A stretch of DNA of 64,000 bases from Pedobacter paludis (GCF_003173575.1 NZ_QGNY01000004.1:248001-312000); one strand, 5' to 3'. Shown: positions 9,043 to 18,420, counted from the stretch's first letter. Made by a program: numbers and translations. The notes: generated by a model not told the origin, from the letters alone.

Positions 9043-9774
9043 ATGCAGCGCAAATGGTTTCAATATTGGTTTAACTCGCCATATTATCATATTCTATATC
9101 AACAACGAAATGATGCCGAAGCCGAATTTTTTATTGATAAACTAACAGATTTTCTTCATCCGAATACCAGTTCCAAAATGCTAGACATTGCATGTGGAAA
9201 AGGAAGGCATTCTATTTATTTAAACAAGAAGGGCTTTGATGTTACTGGGATCGATTTATCTGAGCAGAGTATAAAATATGCGAAACAGTTCGAAAACAGC
9301 AAACTGCATTTTTTGGTGCACGATATGCGAAGATTGTTTTACATTAACTACTTCGATATTGCCCTTAATCTTTTTACCAGTTTTGGTTATTTCGATACAG
9401 AAAAAGACCATGTTAATGCATTAAAAACCTTTAGAAAGTGTTTAAATGCTGATGGAATATTAGTAATAGATTATTTTAATACCGAAAAAATTGTTCGAAA
9501 TCTAAACTCTTGTGAAACCAAATCGCTTGATGGAATTACCTTTAATATTACCAAAAATGTTATTGAGGGTAAGATTATTAAAAAGATAAATTTTGAGGAT
9601 AAACATAAGGTTTACAATTTTGAAGAACGGGTACAGGCATTTAGTTTAGAAGATTTTACCAGGATGTTAACCAAAGCTGGGATGGTTATTCAAAATACTT
9701 TTGGCAGTTACTCATTAGATGATTTTGATGAATCGAATTCGGATAGATTAATTTTAATTTGCAAAAAAGGATGA
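9043..9774 (+). CDS. Class I SAM-dependent methyltransferase
   Basis: 243 aa with the ATG at 9043. A longer form from GTG 9013 would start inside the promoter element. The SAM-binding motif MLDIACGKGRHSIYLNKKGF, then GIDLS and a later NLFTSFGYF, fit a Methyltransf_25/11 Rossmann fold. The substrate is unknown. The stop overlaps the next start (ATGA at 9771-9774), so it is translationally coupled to the PAP2 gene. Confidence 0.85.
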   Translation: MQRKWFQYWFNSPYYHILYQQRNDAEAEFFIDKLTDFLHPNTSSKMLDIACGKGRHSIYLNKKGFDVTGIDLSEQSIKYAKQFENSKLHFLVHDMRRLFYINYFDIALNLFTSFGYFDTEKDHVNALKTFRKCLNADGILVIDYFNTEKIVRNLNSCETKSLDGITFNITKNVIEGKIIKKINFEDKHKVYNFEERVQAFSLEDFTRMLTKAGMVIQNTFGSYSLDDFDESNSDRLILICKKG

Positions 9775-10334
9775 TAGAAAGCATACAGCAATTTGATGTT
9801 GAACTGTTTTTGAAAATTAATCGGGGTCTTTCAAACGGATTTTTCGATTGGTTAATGCCTTTAATGCGCAATCGTTTTTTTTGGTCGCCACTTTATCTTT
9901 TCATCGTTGTATTTTGTATTAAGCAATATAAAAAACAAGGTTATTACATTATAGGAATGGTTTTAGCAACCTTTGCTTTGGGCGATTTAGTTGCGTCGCG
10001 ATTAATAAAACCCTTTGTTAGCAGAGTAAGACCTTGTAACGACTTGAGTTTGGCGAATGATATTATTCATCGTGTTCCTTGTGGCAGCGGCTTAAGCTTC
10101 CCATCAGCACATGCAACCAATCATTTTGCAATCGCTATATTTTTGATCTGTATTTTTTACAGCAGATGGAAACCTATTTTACCAATTGGATTATTTTGGG
10201 CCGCGATTATAAGCTTTGCACAAGTCTACGTTGGCGTTCACTATCCTGTGGATGTTACGGTTGGCGCCTTGTTAGGCACAACAATAGGCTTTATTACGTT
10301 CCGAATTTTTAAAACTTTACAACCAGATTTTTGA
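9771..10334 (+). CDS. PAP2 family phosphatase, integral membrane
   Basis: 187 aa from the ATG at 9771, preceded by an AAAAAAGG ribosome site. Five to six membrane helices. The three phosphatase motifs are visible: KPFVSRVRPC, PSAHATNH and YVGVHYPVDV. Such enzymes dephosphorylate lipid phosphates such as undecaprenyl-PP or phosphatidic acid on the outer face of the membrane. Coupled to the methyltransferase (4-nt overlap) and followed 1 bp later by a ZIP transporter; no functional link is evident. Confidence 0.87.
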   Translation: MIESIQQFDVELFLKINRGLSNGFFDWLMPLMRNRFFWSPLYLFIVVFCIKQYKKQGYYIIGMVLATFALGDLVASRLIKPFVSRVRPCNDLSLANDIIHRVPCGSGLSFPSAHATNHFAIAIFLICIFYSRWKPILPIGLFWAAIISFAQVYVGVHYPVDVTVGALLGTTIGFITFRIFKTLQPDF

Positions 10335-10335
10335 T

Positions 10336-11055
10336 ATGGAAGCTTGGAAATTTTGCGTACTTTTTTTCTGTGCTTTTTTAGGTGGCTCTGCTATATTTTT
10401 AGTTAAAAGCGATAAATCTAAACTCTTAAAACTGATTTTATCTTTTAGCGGGGCTTATCTTTTTGCCATCACCGTACTGCATTTAATTCCGGATGCATAT
10501 AGCGGAAGTGATAGCCGCGAGATTGGAATATTCATTCTGATTGGCTTCCTACTGCAGATTTTTTTGGAACAATTTTCAGAGGGTGTAGAACACGGCCATA
10601 TCCATAAACATCATAATGCTCAAATTTTTCCATATGGAATTATGATCAGTTTATGTTTACATGCGTTTTTAGAGGGCATGCCACTTGCAAAAGATCATCA
10701 CAACGAGCTCATTTTCGGAATTGCGCTACATCACATTCCTGCAGCCTTTGCATTGGCCAGTATATTAATGCAAAATCATTTTAAAAAGGGAAGTATCGTA
10801 TTCTATTTAATTCTTTTTGCGGTAATGGCTCCACTTGGTTTTTATGTGAGTATTGGCTTAAGTAATGGTACAATTGGTGGTGTTGATGCTTATTTTAATA
10901 AAATTATGGGCATTGTAATTGGTATTTTCTTACATATTTCTACAACGATATTGTTTGAATCTAGCGCAGACCACAAAATAAATACCCGTAAAATGATAGC
11001 CGTTTTATTAGGGATTGGAGTGGCTTTAATAGGTTTCTTTGCCGGAGGACATTAA
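10336..11055 (+). CDS. ZIP family divalent metal transporter
   Basis: 239 aa with about seven to eight membrane helices. Characteristic metal-site motifs are present: HLIPDAYSGS, the His-rich loop EHGHIHKHHN, HAFLEGMPL and ALHHIPAAFAL. ZIP proteins bring Zn2+ or Fe2+ into the cytoplasm. It starts 1 bp after the PAP2 stop, so it is the third gene of one transcript. Confidence 0.87.
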   Translation: MEAWKFCVLFFCAFLGGSAIFLVKSDKSKLLKLILSFSGAYLFAITVLHLIPDAYSGSDSREIGIFILIGFLLQIFLEQFSEGVEHGHIHKHHNAQIFPYGIMISLCLHAFLEGMPLAKDHHNELIFGIALHHIPAAFALASILMQNHFKKGSIVFYLILFAVMAPLGFYVSIGLSNGTIGGVDAYFNKIMGIVIGIFLHISTTILFESSADHKINTRKMIAVLLGIGVALIGFFAGGH

Positions 11056-11132
11056 AATTAAGCAGCCGTTTCATTCGATTGTTTACCACATAAACTGGAT
11101 TGCCATTTAAAAAATTTTCTTTAAATTAGAGC

Positions 11133-11783
11133 ATGGATGAGCTTATTAACGAACCTGCAGTAGAATATCAAAAACGGCGTTTTACAATCGAAGAATATCT
11201 TGAATTAGAGAATGCGTCTCAGCAGAAGCATGAATACTTTCAAGGCGAGATATTCCCATTACATAGAGAAGAAAGCTTTAGTGATGTAAATTCAATGTCG
11301 GGGGCTAGCTTTAATCATAACCTAATCTTCTCAAATGTATTTAGTTTTGTAGCAACTAAGTTAAATGGCTCAAAATGCATTCCTTTTGGAAGCGATATGC
11401 GCCTGAATATTCCAGAAAATACTTTATTTACCTATCCTGATATTTCCATTTACTGCAACGAAATTAAACATCTGGAAGAAGATGAAAATACTGCTTTATT
11501 GCCAACAGTAATAATAGAAATTCTTTCACCTTCAACAAAAGAATACGATAGAGGCAACAAGTTTAAACTGTATAGAGACATTCCATCTTTAAAAGAGTAT
11601 ATTTTAATTGATTCGGAATCTATTTCGGTGGAAGCTTTTTACATTAATGAAAACCAAAACTGGGAGTTGAAAGAATCCAAGGAAATGACCAATGTTTTAA
11701 CCTTTGTTTCGTTAGGCTTTAAAATTCAACTGAAAGATATTTATTATCGCGTTCATTTTGCTTCCAAAACAACTGCAAGATAA
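11133..11783 (+). CDS. Uma2 family (DUF820) restriction-endonuclease-like protein
   Basis: 216 aa. The N-terminal [14 protein letters not shown] start ([25 protein letters not shown]), the central YPDISIYC and the [13 protein letters not shown] motif match the Uma2/DUF820 PD-(D/E)XK fold. These proteins are abundant in cyanobacteria and Bacteroidota and their substrate is unknown. It ends 4 bp from the convergent DUF5522 gene. Confidence 0.82.
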   Translation: MDELINEPAVEYQKRRFTIEEYLELENASQQKHEYFQGEIFPLHREESFSDVNSMSGASFNHNLIFSNVFSFVATKLNGSKCIPFGSDMRLNIPENTLFTYPDISIYCNEIKHLEEDENTALLPTVIIEILSPSTKEYDRGNKFKLYRDIPSLKEYILIDSESISVEAFYINENQNWELKESKEMTNVLTFVSLGFKIQLKDIYYRVHFASKTTAR

Positions 11784-11787
11784 ATTA

Positions 11788-11931
11788 TTATTTCTTTTCT
11801 TTTTTCTTACCATAACCCCACGGACAATGTTTGCATTTATTTTTGCAACAATAGCCACGCTTTAGGTGATAGGCTTCGGTAAAAACCATAAAACCATCTT
11901 CGTTAAAATAAAAATCTTCGCCCTCTTTCAT
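11788..11931 (-). CDS. DUF5522-type cysteine-rich small protein
   Basis: 47 aa. The N-terminus EDFYFNEDGFMVFTEAYHLK is followed by Cys28, Cys29, Cys33 and Cys36 in YCCKNKCKHCPWGYG and a lysine tail. The C-C-x3-C-x2-C arrangement resembles a small metal- or Fe-S-binding knuckle and fits the DUF5522 family as I know it. Function unknown. Two stop codons in tandem; convergent with the Uma2 gene. Confidence 0.8.
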   Translation of the reverse strand: MKEGEDFYFNEDGFMVFTEAYHLKRGYCCKNKCKHCPWGYGKKKEKK

Positions 11932-12081
11932 CTAAAATGAATGAATTTTGAATTAATGATGAGTGAATGTAAATATCAAAATAAAAAAAATGAGTGATTG
12001 TTTATTTATTTAATAGATGAATTTTGAAGGAATGAATCAAGTTGGTTTATACGTACAACATTCCATTAGGCACTCATTCTA
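11932..12081. repeat. AT-rich inverted low-complexity repeat
   Basis: AATGAATGAATTTTGAATTA-type runs at the left reappear inverted as CTATTATTCATTCATTATTTTG at about 12079-12100. The stretch is simple-sequence-like. The 12017-12304 ORF across it is an antisense shadow. Confidence 0.4.
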
Positions 12082-13026
12082 TTATTCATTCATTATTTTG
12101 ATTTCTAATTTACCCCCAAAGTATTGTTTTAGTTGCCTCCCATCACCATGTAACGTCCAAACCTGGCTTGGTTCAACTTTTTTTATAGTTTCTAAGATAG
12201 CATTCCAATCTGCATGGTCTGATATATATAGTGAAATTCCGTTTTTTTGTTGCAAGTTTTCCCAACCCGAGGCAAAAGCCCTTACCACATTTATCGCTTT
12301 ATGATAACTGTGAAAAACCATCGGCGGTACAATATAAACCTGATTTTCGAAATTAGTCTTCATAACTTTTCTATCGTACATTTTGTACGCACCTAGTTTT
12401 ATGCCGTAATCTTCATAAATTTTAACAAAGGGCATAATACTAAAATGCACCATTATATTTCTGGTAGGGCAATGTTGATTGATCAGTTGAATAATCCGTT
12501 GGCTTTTACCTAATGCATAAGAACCCAACATAATATTTGCCTTGGTTGCATTAAGTTTTTTAATTTCTTCAACAGGATCTGGATGTTTGGTTTCGGGCTT
12601 GGCAAATGTGCTTTCGGTGATTAAAACATCGGCTTTTACAAATTCGAAGGGTTCGCATGTTGGATCAGGTTCTATCTTATAATCACCTGTATAAAGATAT
12701 TTTATACCTTGATACTCCATCATTACCTGAGCCGAACCAAGAATATGACCAGCTGGATAAAATGTTATGGCTACATCTTTTATTTTAAAAGTTTGATGAT
12801 ATTCTTTTACATGAAAATCGACCGCAGCAAATTTACGGTAACGGTGTTTCATAAAAGTTTCCGTAGGTTTTGTACAATAAACATTCGCACTTCCACCAAT
12901 TGCATGATCTCCATGGGCATGAGAAACAACCGCTTCTTTAACAGGTTGTTGCGGATCGAGGTAAAAATCGCCATAAATACAATATAGTCCTGTTGGTGTA
13001 ATGGTAATAAAATCTTCTAAAATCAT
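12082..13026 (-). CDS. MBL-fold exonuclease-like protein (ligase-associated exonuclease family)
   Basis: 314 aa. Starts with a TGLYC-GDFYLDP pattern and the zinc motif HAHGDH (residues 36-41). Later come PAGHILGSAQV, YTGDYK, TESTFA and SDHADW, the beta-CASP-like pattern of mRNA 3'-end-processing factors and of ligase-associated DNA exonucleases. It probably acts on nucleic acid ends. The ATP-dependent ligase and Lhr-like helicase that often accompany the family are not adjacent here. Confidence 0.8.
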   Translation of the reverse strand: MILEDFITITPTGLYCIYGDFYLDPQQPVKEAVVSHAHGDHAIGGSANVYCTKPTETFMKHRYRKFAAVDFHVKEYHQTFKIKDVAITFYPAGHILGSAQVMMEYQGIKYLYTGDYKIEPDPTCEPFEFVKADVLITESTFAKPETKHPDPVEEIKKLNATKANIMLGSYALGKSQRIIQLINQHCPTRNIMVHFSIMPFVKIYEDYGIKLGAYKMYDRKVMKTNFENQVYIVPPMVFHSYHKAINVVRAFASGWENLQQKNGISLYISDHADWNAILETIKKVEPSQVWTLHGDGRQLKQYFGGKLEIKIMNE

Positions 13027-13102
13027 TTAGGATTTGTGGGATTTAAGGATAAGGCAGATTTTAGTTGGATAATCATATTGATATAAATAATATTAGTTAA
13101 GA

Positions 13103-13717
13103 TTATTCCTTGCTATGCGAATTAGCGGCGATTTCAAGAAACTGTTTATGCAAAGCTAAAACTTGTTGAATGATAGAATGGGCTTCATCATTGATGATAA
13201 AATGATTGGCCATTTTAATTTTTTCGTCATCACTAAGTTGCTTATCCATTCTAGCTTTAACCTGATCAGTAGCAACACCATCTCTTGCAGTTACCCTATC
13301 TAATTTAATTTGTAATGGAGCAGTAACAAGGATTGTCGTATCGACCATTTTGTAAGATTCACTTTCGAAAAGTAAGGCAGCTTCTTTCAAGGTATATGGA
13401 ACTTCAGGAGAAACCTGTGCCTCCCATACATCAAAAGCTCTAAAAACTGCAGGATGAACTAAAGCATTTAATTTAATTAACTCCGATTCGTTGTTAAACA
13501 CAATACTGGCAATGTGCTTATTGTTCAGCCTTCCGTCCTCAAAATAACTTAAGTTTCCAAATGTGGTTTTAATACCTTCAATAAGTATCTTGTCGGTAAC
13601 CATAATTTCTTTTGCAACGGCATCTGCATAAAAAACAGGAATACCCAAAACCTCAAACACTTTACAAACTGTTGTTTTGCCACTTCCAATGCCACCTGTT
13701 ATACCAACTTTATACAT
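13103..13717 (-). CDS. coaE: Dephospho-CoA kinase
   Basis: 204 aa. P-loop GGIGSGKT at residues 8-15 (T15), then VFYADAVAKEIM and an LVTAPLQIKLDR lid region. It catalyses the last step of CoA synthesis, phosphorylating the ribose 3'-OH of dephospho-CoA. The start overlaps the stop of the YbbR gene by 1 nt, making it the last gene of the nusB-DUF1573-yajC-ybbR-coaE cluster. Confidence 0.93.
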   Translation of the reverse strand: MYKVGITGGIGSGKTTVCKVFEVLGIPVFYADAVAKEIMVTDKILIEGIKTTFGNLSYFEDGRLNNKHIASIVFNNESELIKLNALVHPAVFRAFDVWEAQVSPEVPYTLKEAALLFESESYKMVDTTILVTAPLQIKLDRVTARDGVATDQVKARMDKQLSDDEKIKMANHFIINDEAHSIIQQVLALHKQFLEIAANSHSKE

Positions 13718-14664
13718 TATTTTTCTACAATGAAATCTATTTTTGAAGGATAAATGCTAATCAGCTTACAGTAATCAGGAAATTCGGTTATTTTAATGGT
13801 AAACTGATTGTGATTAAGGCTTTGCCATTCATCTGCATCTACAGTGGCGGTTATAAAACTATCATCAACCTGATCATAATTACTTAAAGCAACCAAAAAC
13901 GTTACTTTAACTTTTTTAGGATAAAGCTTTATGCTGTTATAATTTCTATTGTTTATAATCTTAATTGGTACTTCAACTGTTTTCTCCGTAAACTCATCGA
14001 CAGGTAATTTCACTTCAACTGAGGAAGGAAATATACTTACATTTTTATGTGTACTGTGCTGCATCCAAACTCTTGCCTTAGCACTGCTTTGAACATTTGT
14101 AAGCTTCAAAGTATCAGTAGACCATGAACTTATTTTCTCCAGTTCTTCTATTGGTCCGGTAACCGTAACATATTTTGGGTTTAAAAGAATCTCGCTCGAT
14201 ATGCCATATTGTTTTTCAAAATCTACTTTCTGAATCAATTTAATTGGCACACGTTTAACCGTTCTTTTGGTAAAGTCGAAATATAACGTATCAGGTTTTA
14301 CAGAAATAACCTTTTGAGAACTTTCCAGTTGCTTATTTACATTGTATAGCTGATCTGAAAAAACAACAAATTCTTTCGTATTGAGCTGATTTAAGCTAAC
14401 CGAGATGGATTGGGGATTAATTCTTAACCGTGCAAAAAGCAACTGCCAGCCTGTCCCTTCTACCTGTAAATCAACAGTATCAGATTGTAGGGGATGGAAT
14501 GCCCTCTTCTGGGGAAAGTTTTTATAGATTAATACGGTTTTTGCAGTATAAACATATTTATTATTTAATGCCATAAAAAGCCATGCAGCAACCGCCAGTA
14601 CCAAACAAGCGAGCAAGCTTAGAACACGTCTTTTCTCTATTTTAGTTAACTTAATAAAGGGCAT
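13717..14664 (-). CDS. YbbR-like domain protein
   Basis: 315 aa with one N-terminal membrane anchor (about residues 14-32) and a predicted extracytoplasmic part made of repeated beta units with YVTVTGPIEELEKI and KVKVTF motifs, as in YbbR/CdaR proteins. In Firmicutes CdaR regulates the diadenylate cyclase. No such cyclase is adjacent here, and the Bacteroidota role is unknown. It overlaps coaE by 1 nt. Confidence 0.8.
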   Translation of the reverse strand: MPFIKLTKIEKRRVLSLLACLVLAVAAWLFMALNNKYVYTAKTVLIYKNFPQKRAFHPLQSDTVDLQVEGTGWQLLFARLRINPQSISVSLNQLNTKEFVVFSDQLYNVNKQLESSQKVISVKPDTLYFDFTKRTVKRVPIKLIQKVDFEKQYGISSEILLNPKYVTVTGPIEELEKISSWSTDTLKLTNVQSSAKARVWMQHSTHKNVSIFPSSVEVKLPVDEFTEKTVEVPIKIINNRNYNSIKLYPKKVKVTFLVALSNYDQVDDSFITATVDADEWQSLNHNQFTIKITEFPDYCKLISIYPSKIDFIVEK

Positions 14665-14820
14665 AACAAATAATTGATCAATATCGATTGAAATGATTTA
14701 ATTCATTACAACAATATAGCCAAATGTACAAAACTAAATAGGCACTCAAAAACAAATGCCGTTATGATTAAACCAAAGCATTTGTAAAACAGCTTTATTG
14801 GAGTTAATTATAGTAAACAA

Positions 14821-14849
14821 GAAAAGCCACTCCTGAGAGTAGCTTTTCC
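14821..14849 (-). terminator. Terminator after yajC
   Basis: GAAAAGCCACT and AGTAGCTTTTC form an imperfect stem around CCTGAG. On the minus strand it is followed by TTCTTG only, so the terminator is weak and may partly read through to ybbR. Confidence 0.5.
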
Positions 14850-14868
14850 TTGATGTTTTTTTAATAAT

Positions 14869-15180
14869 CTATGCTTTCGGGGCAACTGCTTTGGTCGCAT
14901 CTAAAGATACAGCCGATTTATCAAAACGGATTTTAGCACCGCTTTCTACCTCGATTAGGAAAGTAGTTTCGTTTAAATCGATAATTTTTCCATGGATCCC
15001 TGCAGTGGTAATTACTTTATCGCCTTTTCCTAATTCGGCTACTAATTTCTTGTGATCTTTTGCTTTTTTAACCTGCGGGCGAATCATGAAAAAGTAGAAA
15101 ACTACCATGATCAATACCATTGGTACAACTGTACCCAACATACCACCACCTGCTGCTTGTAAAATTACTGTTGATATCAT
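14869..15180 (-). CDS. yajC: Preprotein translocase subunit YajC
   Basis: 103 aa from the ATG at 15180 (MISTVILQAAGGG). The upstream in-frame ATG at 15240 would add 20 residues not typical of the family. One membrane helix (VPMVLIMVVFYFFMIRP) is followed by QVKKAKDHKKL and a small basic/acidic SH3-like domain with GDKVITTAGIHGKI. It is an accessory component of the SecDF-YajC translocase in the inner membrane. Confidence 0.92.
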   Translation of the reverse strand: MISTVILQAAGGGMLGTVVPMVLIMVVFYFFMIRPQVKKAKDHKKLVAELGKGDKVITTAGIHGKIIDLNETTFLIEVESGAKIRFDKSAVSLDATKAVAPKA

Positions 15181-15240
15181 TTTTATTTGTTTATTTATTT
15201 GTGAATAGTTTATAGCTAATGGTTTATAGCCAATATCCAA

Positions 15241-15687
15241 TTATTTTGCAAGCACCTCGCCTACTAAATGAACTTTATTTATTGTAGGATTTGCATTAGA
15301 AGTTATCGTAATTACCTTATCCTGCATATCCATTTTACCTGTGCTGTTAAAAACAACTTTAATAGATCCTTCCTTGCCTGGCAAAATTGGTTCTCCCGGA
15401 ACCTGAGGAACTGTGCAACCGCAGGTTGCAGTAGCATTAGAAACAATTAACGGGCTTTTACCAGTGTTCTTAAATTTAAAATCATGCTGAACCAAATCAC
15501 CTTGTTTAACTTTTCCGAAATCGAAAATATCGCGTTCGAAAGTCATTATTGGTGCATTAGGTGAAGCAATTTTGCTAGAAGTATCGTTGCCGACAGAAAC
15601 CGCAGAAGTTGCCGGGCTATTTGTGTTGCCGTTACGGCAAGCAACAAATGATAACGAAGCAATAGCTAGGATGAATATTCTTTTCAT
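15241..15687 (-). CDS. DUF1573 lipoprotein
   Basis: 148 aa. Lipobox-like LSFVAC with Cys17 as the lipidated residue. After a Ser/Thr linker comes a DUF1573 Ig-like domain: FDFGKVKQGD, FKFKNTGKSPL, ATCGCTVPQVP and VVFNSTGKMDMQDK. This is the ASPM-SPD-2-Hydin-like fold common in Bacteroidota envelope proteins. Function unknown. It sits between nusB and yajC, an arrangement that recurs in the phylum. Confidence 0.85.
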   Translation of the reverse strand: MKRIFILAIASLSFVACRNGNTNSPATSAVSVGNDTSSKIASPNAPIMTFERDIFDFGKVKQGDLVQHDFKFKNTGKSPLIVSNATATCGCTVPQVPGEPILPGKEGSIKVVFNSTGKMDMQDKVITITSNANPTINKVHLVGEVLAK

Positions 15688-15743
15688 GGTGTTTGATTTT
15701 CAAATGTATGTTATTATCCTTTAACGCAATAACACATATTTTT

Positions 15744-16694
15744 TTATTCTTCTATTAACCCGCGACCAATTTTTTTGATTGTATTGGTTTTCTTTAGGTC
15801 GCCTAAAATTTTGTCCAAAATACCATTTATGAACGAGTTACTCTTCGGCGTACTGTAATCTTTTGATAGCTCAAGATATTCGTTAATGGTAACTTTAACC
15901 GGAATTGACGGAAAATTAAGCAGTTCGCAAATTGCCATTTTCATCAAAATAGTATCCATCAGGGCAATACGTTCCGATTCCCAATTTTTAGTTCTCTCGG
16001 CAATCATTTCCTGATATTTAGCATCGTTTTGCAAAGTATAAACGAACAAATCCTGAACAAACTTACTATCCTCTATCCAATCGGCACTAATTTCTGTTAG
16101 CTTATTTTTAAAAGGATCATCAGATGTAAAGTTTTTAAGTGTTTTGGCAACCATGCCTTTCATCACTTCGTGATCTACTTGCCAATTGATGAATTTTTCT
16201 TCAAAAACCTGAATTATGGCCTGATTTTTTAAGATAATTTTCCTGAAAATGTATTTGATAATATCTTTTGATGATTCTAAACTTTCGTTTGGATCGGCAA
16301 GATATTCAGCATATTCTTTTGATGCCTTTAAAGAATTGTAAACGGTTTTACGGATTTCTGGATCGAAACCCCAATCTACCTTGTATTTTTTAATCGCCGA
16401 TGCATACTCGGGATTTTGCTGCATTAAAACACTAAACTTGTTGTGGAGCAATTTTAAGTTAGGATTTAAATCTTCTGCAGTTTTAAGGTGCTTGTTTGCA
16501 CGCTCAGCCGCATCGTTTGCAGTAAATTCGGTAACTTCTACCATTAGAGATAACATCCAAATGTACATTTCGTACACGCTATCGATGCTCTGCATTAAAG
16601 TTTTCAAATCACCTTTAATGTCTTTTTTGTCTGCCATGTGCCAAGCAAAAATATTTTGCAAAGCTTTGATCCTTAAATGTCTTCTATTTAACAT
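15744..16694 (-). CDS. nusB: Transcription antitermination factor NusB (long form)
   Basis: 316 aa, about twice the length of E. coli NusB. Begins with LNRRHLRIKALQNIFAWH. The canonical helical NusB region is C-terminal, with FVQDLFVYTLQN, MDTILMKMAICELL, PVKVTINEYLELSKDYSTPKS and FINGILDKI. The extended N-terminal half is usual in Bacteroidota. It binds boxA RNA with NusE during rRNA transcription. First gene of the cluster ending in coaE. Confidence 0.9.
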   Translation of the reverse strand: MLNRRHLRIKALQNIFAWHMADKKDIKGDLKTLMQSIDSVYEMYIWMLSLMVEVTEFTANDAAERANKHLKTAEDLNPNLKLLHNKFSVLMQQNPEYASAIKKYKVDWGFDPEIRKTVYNSLKASKEYAEYLADPNESLESSKDIIKYIFRKIILKNQAIIQVFEEKFINWQVDHEVMKGMVAKTLKNFTSDDPFKNKLTEISADWIEDSKFVQDLFVYTLQNDAKYQEMIAERTKNWESERIALMDTILMKMAICELLNFPSIPVKVTINEYLELSKDYSTPKSNSFINGILDKILGDLKKTNTIKKIGRGLIEE

Positions 16695-16741
16695 GAATGT
16701 AAGAACGAGTGTGGTTTTTTAAACCTATTTTAATAATTAAT

Positions 16742-17830
16742 TTAATATGACGATTTAATTTTTTTAACATCTTCAATCCGTTTTTCAGCAATTCGGTTTG
16801 CAGCAATATTTGTTGGTATGTGATCTGTTTTACTCAATTTAATAACATTACGTGTTGCATCGTAAATGTTTTCTGTTAATTGCACAGTTCGTTTTTTTCC
16901 AAAGCCAGTTAACTCTGAATAACATGAAATTAAGCCTCCAGCATTAATTAAATAATCTGGCGCAAATAAAATTCCTTTCTTAAGAAGCAACTCACTATCA
17001 ATAACTTCATCTTTTAGTTGATTGTTTGCCGAGCCTGCAATAATAGCGAATTTCATTTTTTCAATCGTTTTGCTGTTTACTGTAGCGCCCATTGCACATG
17101 GAGCATAAACATCGGCATCTATACCGAAAATTTTATCGGCTTCGATGGTTTTTGCCTTGTATTTTCGAGCAACGTAGGTGAGCTGTTCTTGGTTAATGTC
17201 GCTAATTAAAACTTCAGCATTTTCTTTCCTTAACAAAGCTACCAAGTGTTCGCCAACATTTCCAATGCCTTGCACCACAATGGTTCTTCCGGCAAGCATA
17301 TCAGTTCCAAAAACTTCTTTAACACTGGCTTTAATTCCTAAATACACACCTTGGGCGGTAAATGGAGCCGGGTTACCTGCACCGCCGATAGATTCTGGTA
17401 CGCCTGTAACATGGTTGGTTTCCATTCGGATGTATTCCATGTCGCGGGTGTTGGTTCCCATTTCTTCTGCGGTTATAAATTCGCCATTTAGGTTTTTAAT
17501 AAACCTTCCATAGCTGCGCATTAAAGTTTCTGTTTTGTCTTTTCTAGAATCGCCGATGATTACACCTTTACCTCCTCCAAGATTCAATCCTGTGATGGCC
17601 GCCTTATACGTCATCCCTCTCGATAAGCGTAAAGCATCTTGTAAAGCCTCACCTTCTGTAGCGTAACTCCACATGCGTGTTCCGCCTAAGGCAGGACCCA
17701 ATGTGGTATCGTGAATGGCAATAATTGCTTTTAAACCTGTGTCGGGATCATTACAGAAGACCAATTTTTTATGCCCGTAAGCACTTAATTGATCTAAAAT
17801 TGAAATATCTGACGAAGAATTTGCTGGCAT
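16742..17830 (-). CDS. Leucine dehydrogenase-type Glu/Leu/Phe/Val dehydrogenase
   Basis: 362 aa. The catalytic lysine region LGGGKGVIIGD and substrate motif PALGGTRMW are N-terminal, and a Rossmann dinucleotide motif VQGIGNVGEHL is in the middle. Length and motifs match NAD-dependent leucine dehydrogenase, which deaminates branched-chain amino acids to the 2-keto acids that feed branched fatty acid synthesis. Exact substrate preference is inferred. Confidence 0.88.
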   Translation of the reverse strand: MPANSSSDISILDQLSAYGHKKLVFCNDPDTGLKAIIAIHDTTLGPALGGTRMWSYATEGEALQDALRLSRGMTYKAAITGLNLGGGKGVIIGDSRKDKTETLMRSYGRFIKNLNGEFITAEEMGTNTRDMEYIRMETNHVTGVPESIGGAGNPAPFTAQGVYLGIKASVKEVFGTDMLAGRTIVVQGIGNVGEHLVALLRKENAEVLISDINQEQLTYVARKYKAKTIEADKIFGIDADVYAPCAMGATVNSKTIEKMKFAIIAGSANNQLKDEVIDSELLLKKGILFAPDYLINAGGLISCYSELTGFGKKRTVQLTENIYDATRNVIKLSKTDHIPTNIAANRIAEKRIEDVKKIKSSY

Positions 17831-17967
17831 GTTTGTATGTACGACTAACTTCTCGCAAAATTAAAATAAAAAACCGTTAATACATGAATTTAACTAAACA
17901 ATAACAAAATTAATTCCGTTAGCGCAGCATGTGATCTGATTTTTTGCATCAGCACAAAACTTTGACG

Positions 17968-18084
17968 AGGCTGTATCATAAACAAGAATTGTCATCCTGA
18001 GCTTGTCGAATGATTAATAAAAAATGGATTTAAAGCATTTCGACAGGCTCAATGTGACAAAAAAATTGATTTATGATACAGCCT
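17968..18084. repeat. 117-bp palindromic intergenic element
   Basis: Ends AGGCTGTATCATAAA (17968-17982) and TTTATGATACAGCCT (18070-18084) are exact inverted repeats. Inside lies a second pair built on GTCATCCTGAGCTTGTCGAA and TTCGACAGGCTCAATGTGAC. This is a nested REP/MITE-like element with no coding capacity. Confidence 0.8.
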
Positions 18085-18170
18085 AATAATATAATCTTCA
18101 AAACTAAATTTCCATCTTAGTTAGGCTGTGGATTGTTTACCATCCTAAGGATTACCAAACTGGTGTATAA

Positions 18171-18230
18171 TAAACCTGATGGGAATGAAAAGCCCGATTT
18201 TTCATCGGCTTGAAATGGATAGCAGGGCTA
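18171..18230 (+). repeat. CCCGAT intergenic repeat, copy
   Basis: AATAAACCTGATGGGAATGA, an inner AGCCCGATTTTTCATCGGCT stem, then ATGGATAGCAGGGCTA. Same order of blocks as the copies at 23003 and, inverted, 26971. Non-coding. Confidence 0.55.
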
Positions 18231-18380
18231 AAATTGCGATGAAACACAGAACCAGCCGTTTTCAAAAAACCTAAAAACTAAAACCGATAAACTGTGGCAT
18301 TTTTTCGATGGGAACTTAAAAGCTTTTATGGCTAATTGAATGTCATTAATTTTTAAAGCTTAACCGCACATATATATTAA

Positions 18381-18414
18381 TTGTAGTATGAAATAACAAA
18401 TTTATCTAAGTTTG
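18381..18414 (+). promoter_or_regulatory. Promoter of the ABC exporter
   Basis: TTG at 18381-18383, a 23-nt spacer and TAAGTTTG (18407-18414) match the Bacteroidota promoter. The -7 element ends only 6 nt before the ATG at 18421, so the mRNA should be leaderless or nearly so. Confidence 0.6.
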
Positions 18415-18420
18415 TAATAC

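Noticed and set aside
12017..12304. 95-aa plus-strand ORF
   Set aside because: Antisense to the exonuclease-like gene and across simple-sequence repeats.
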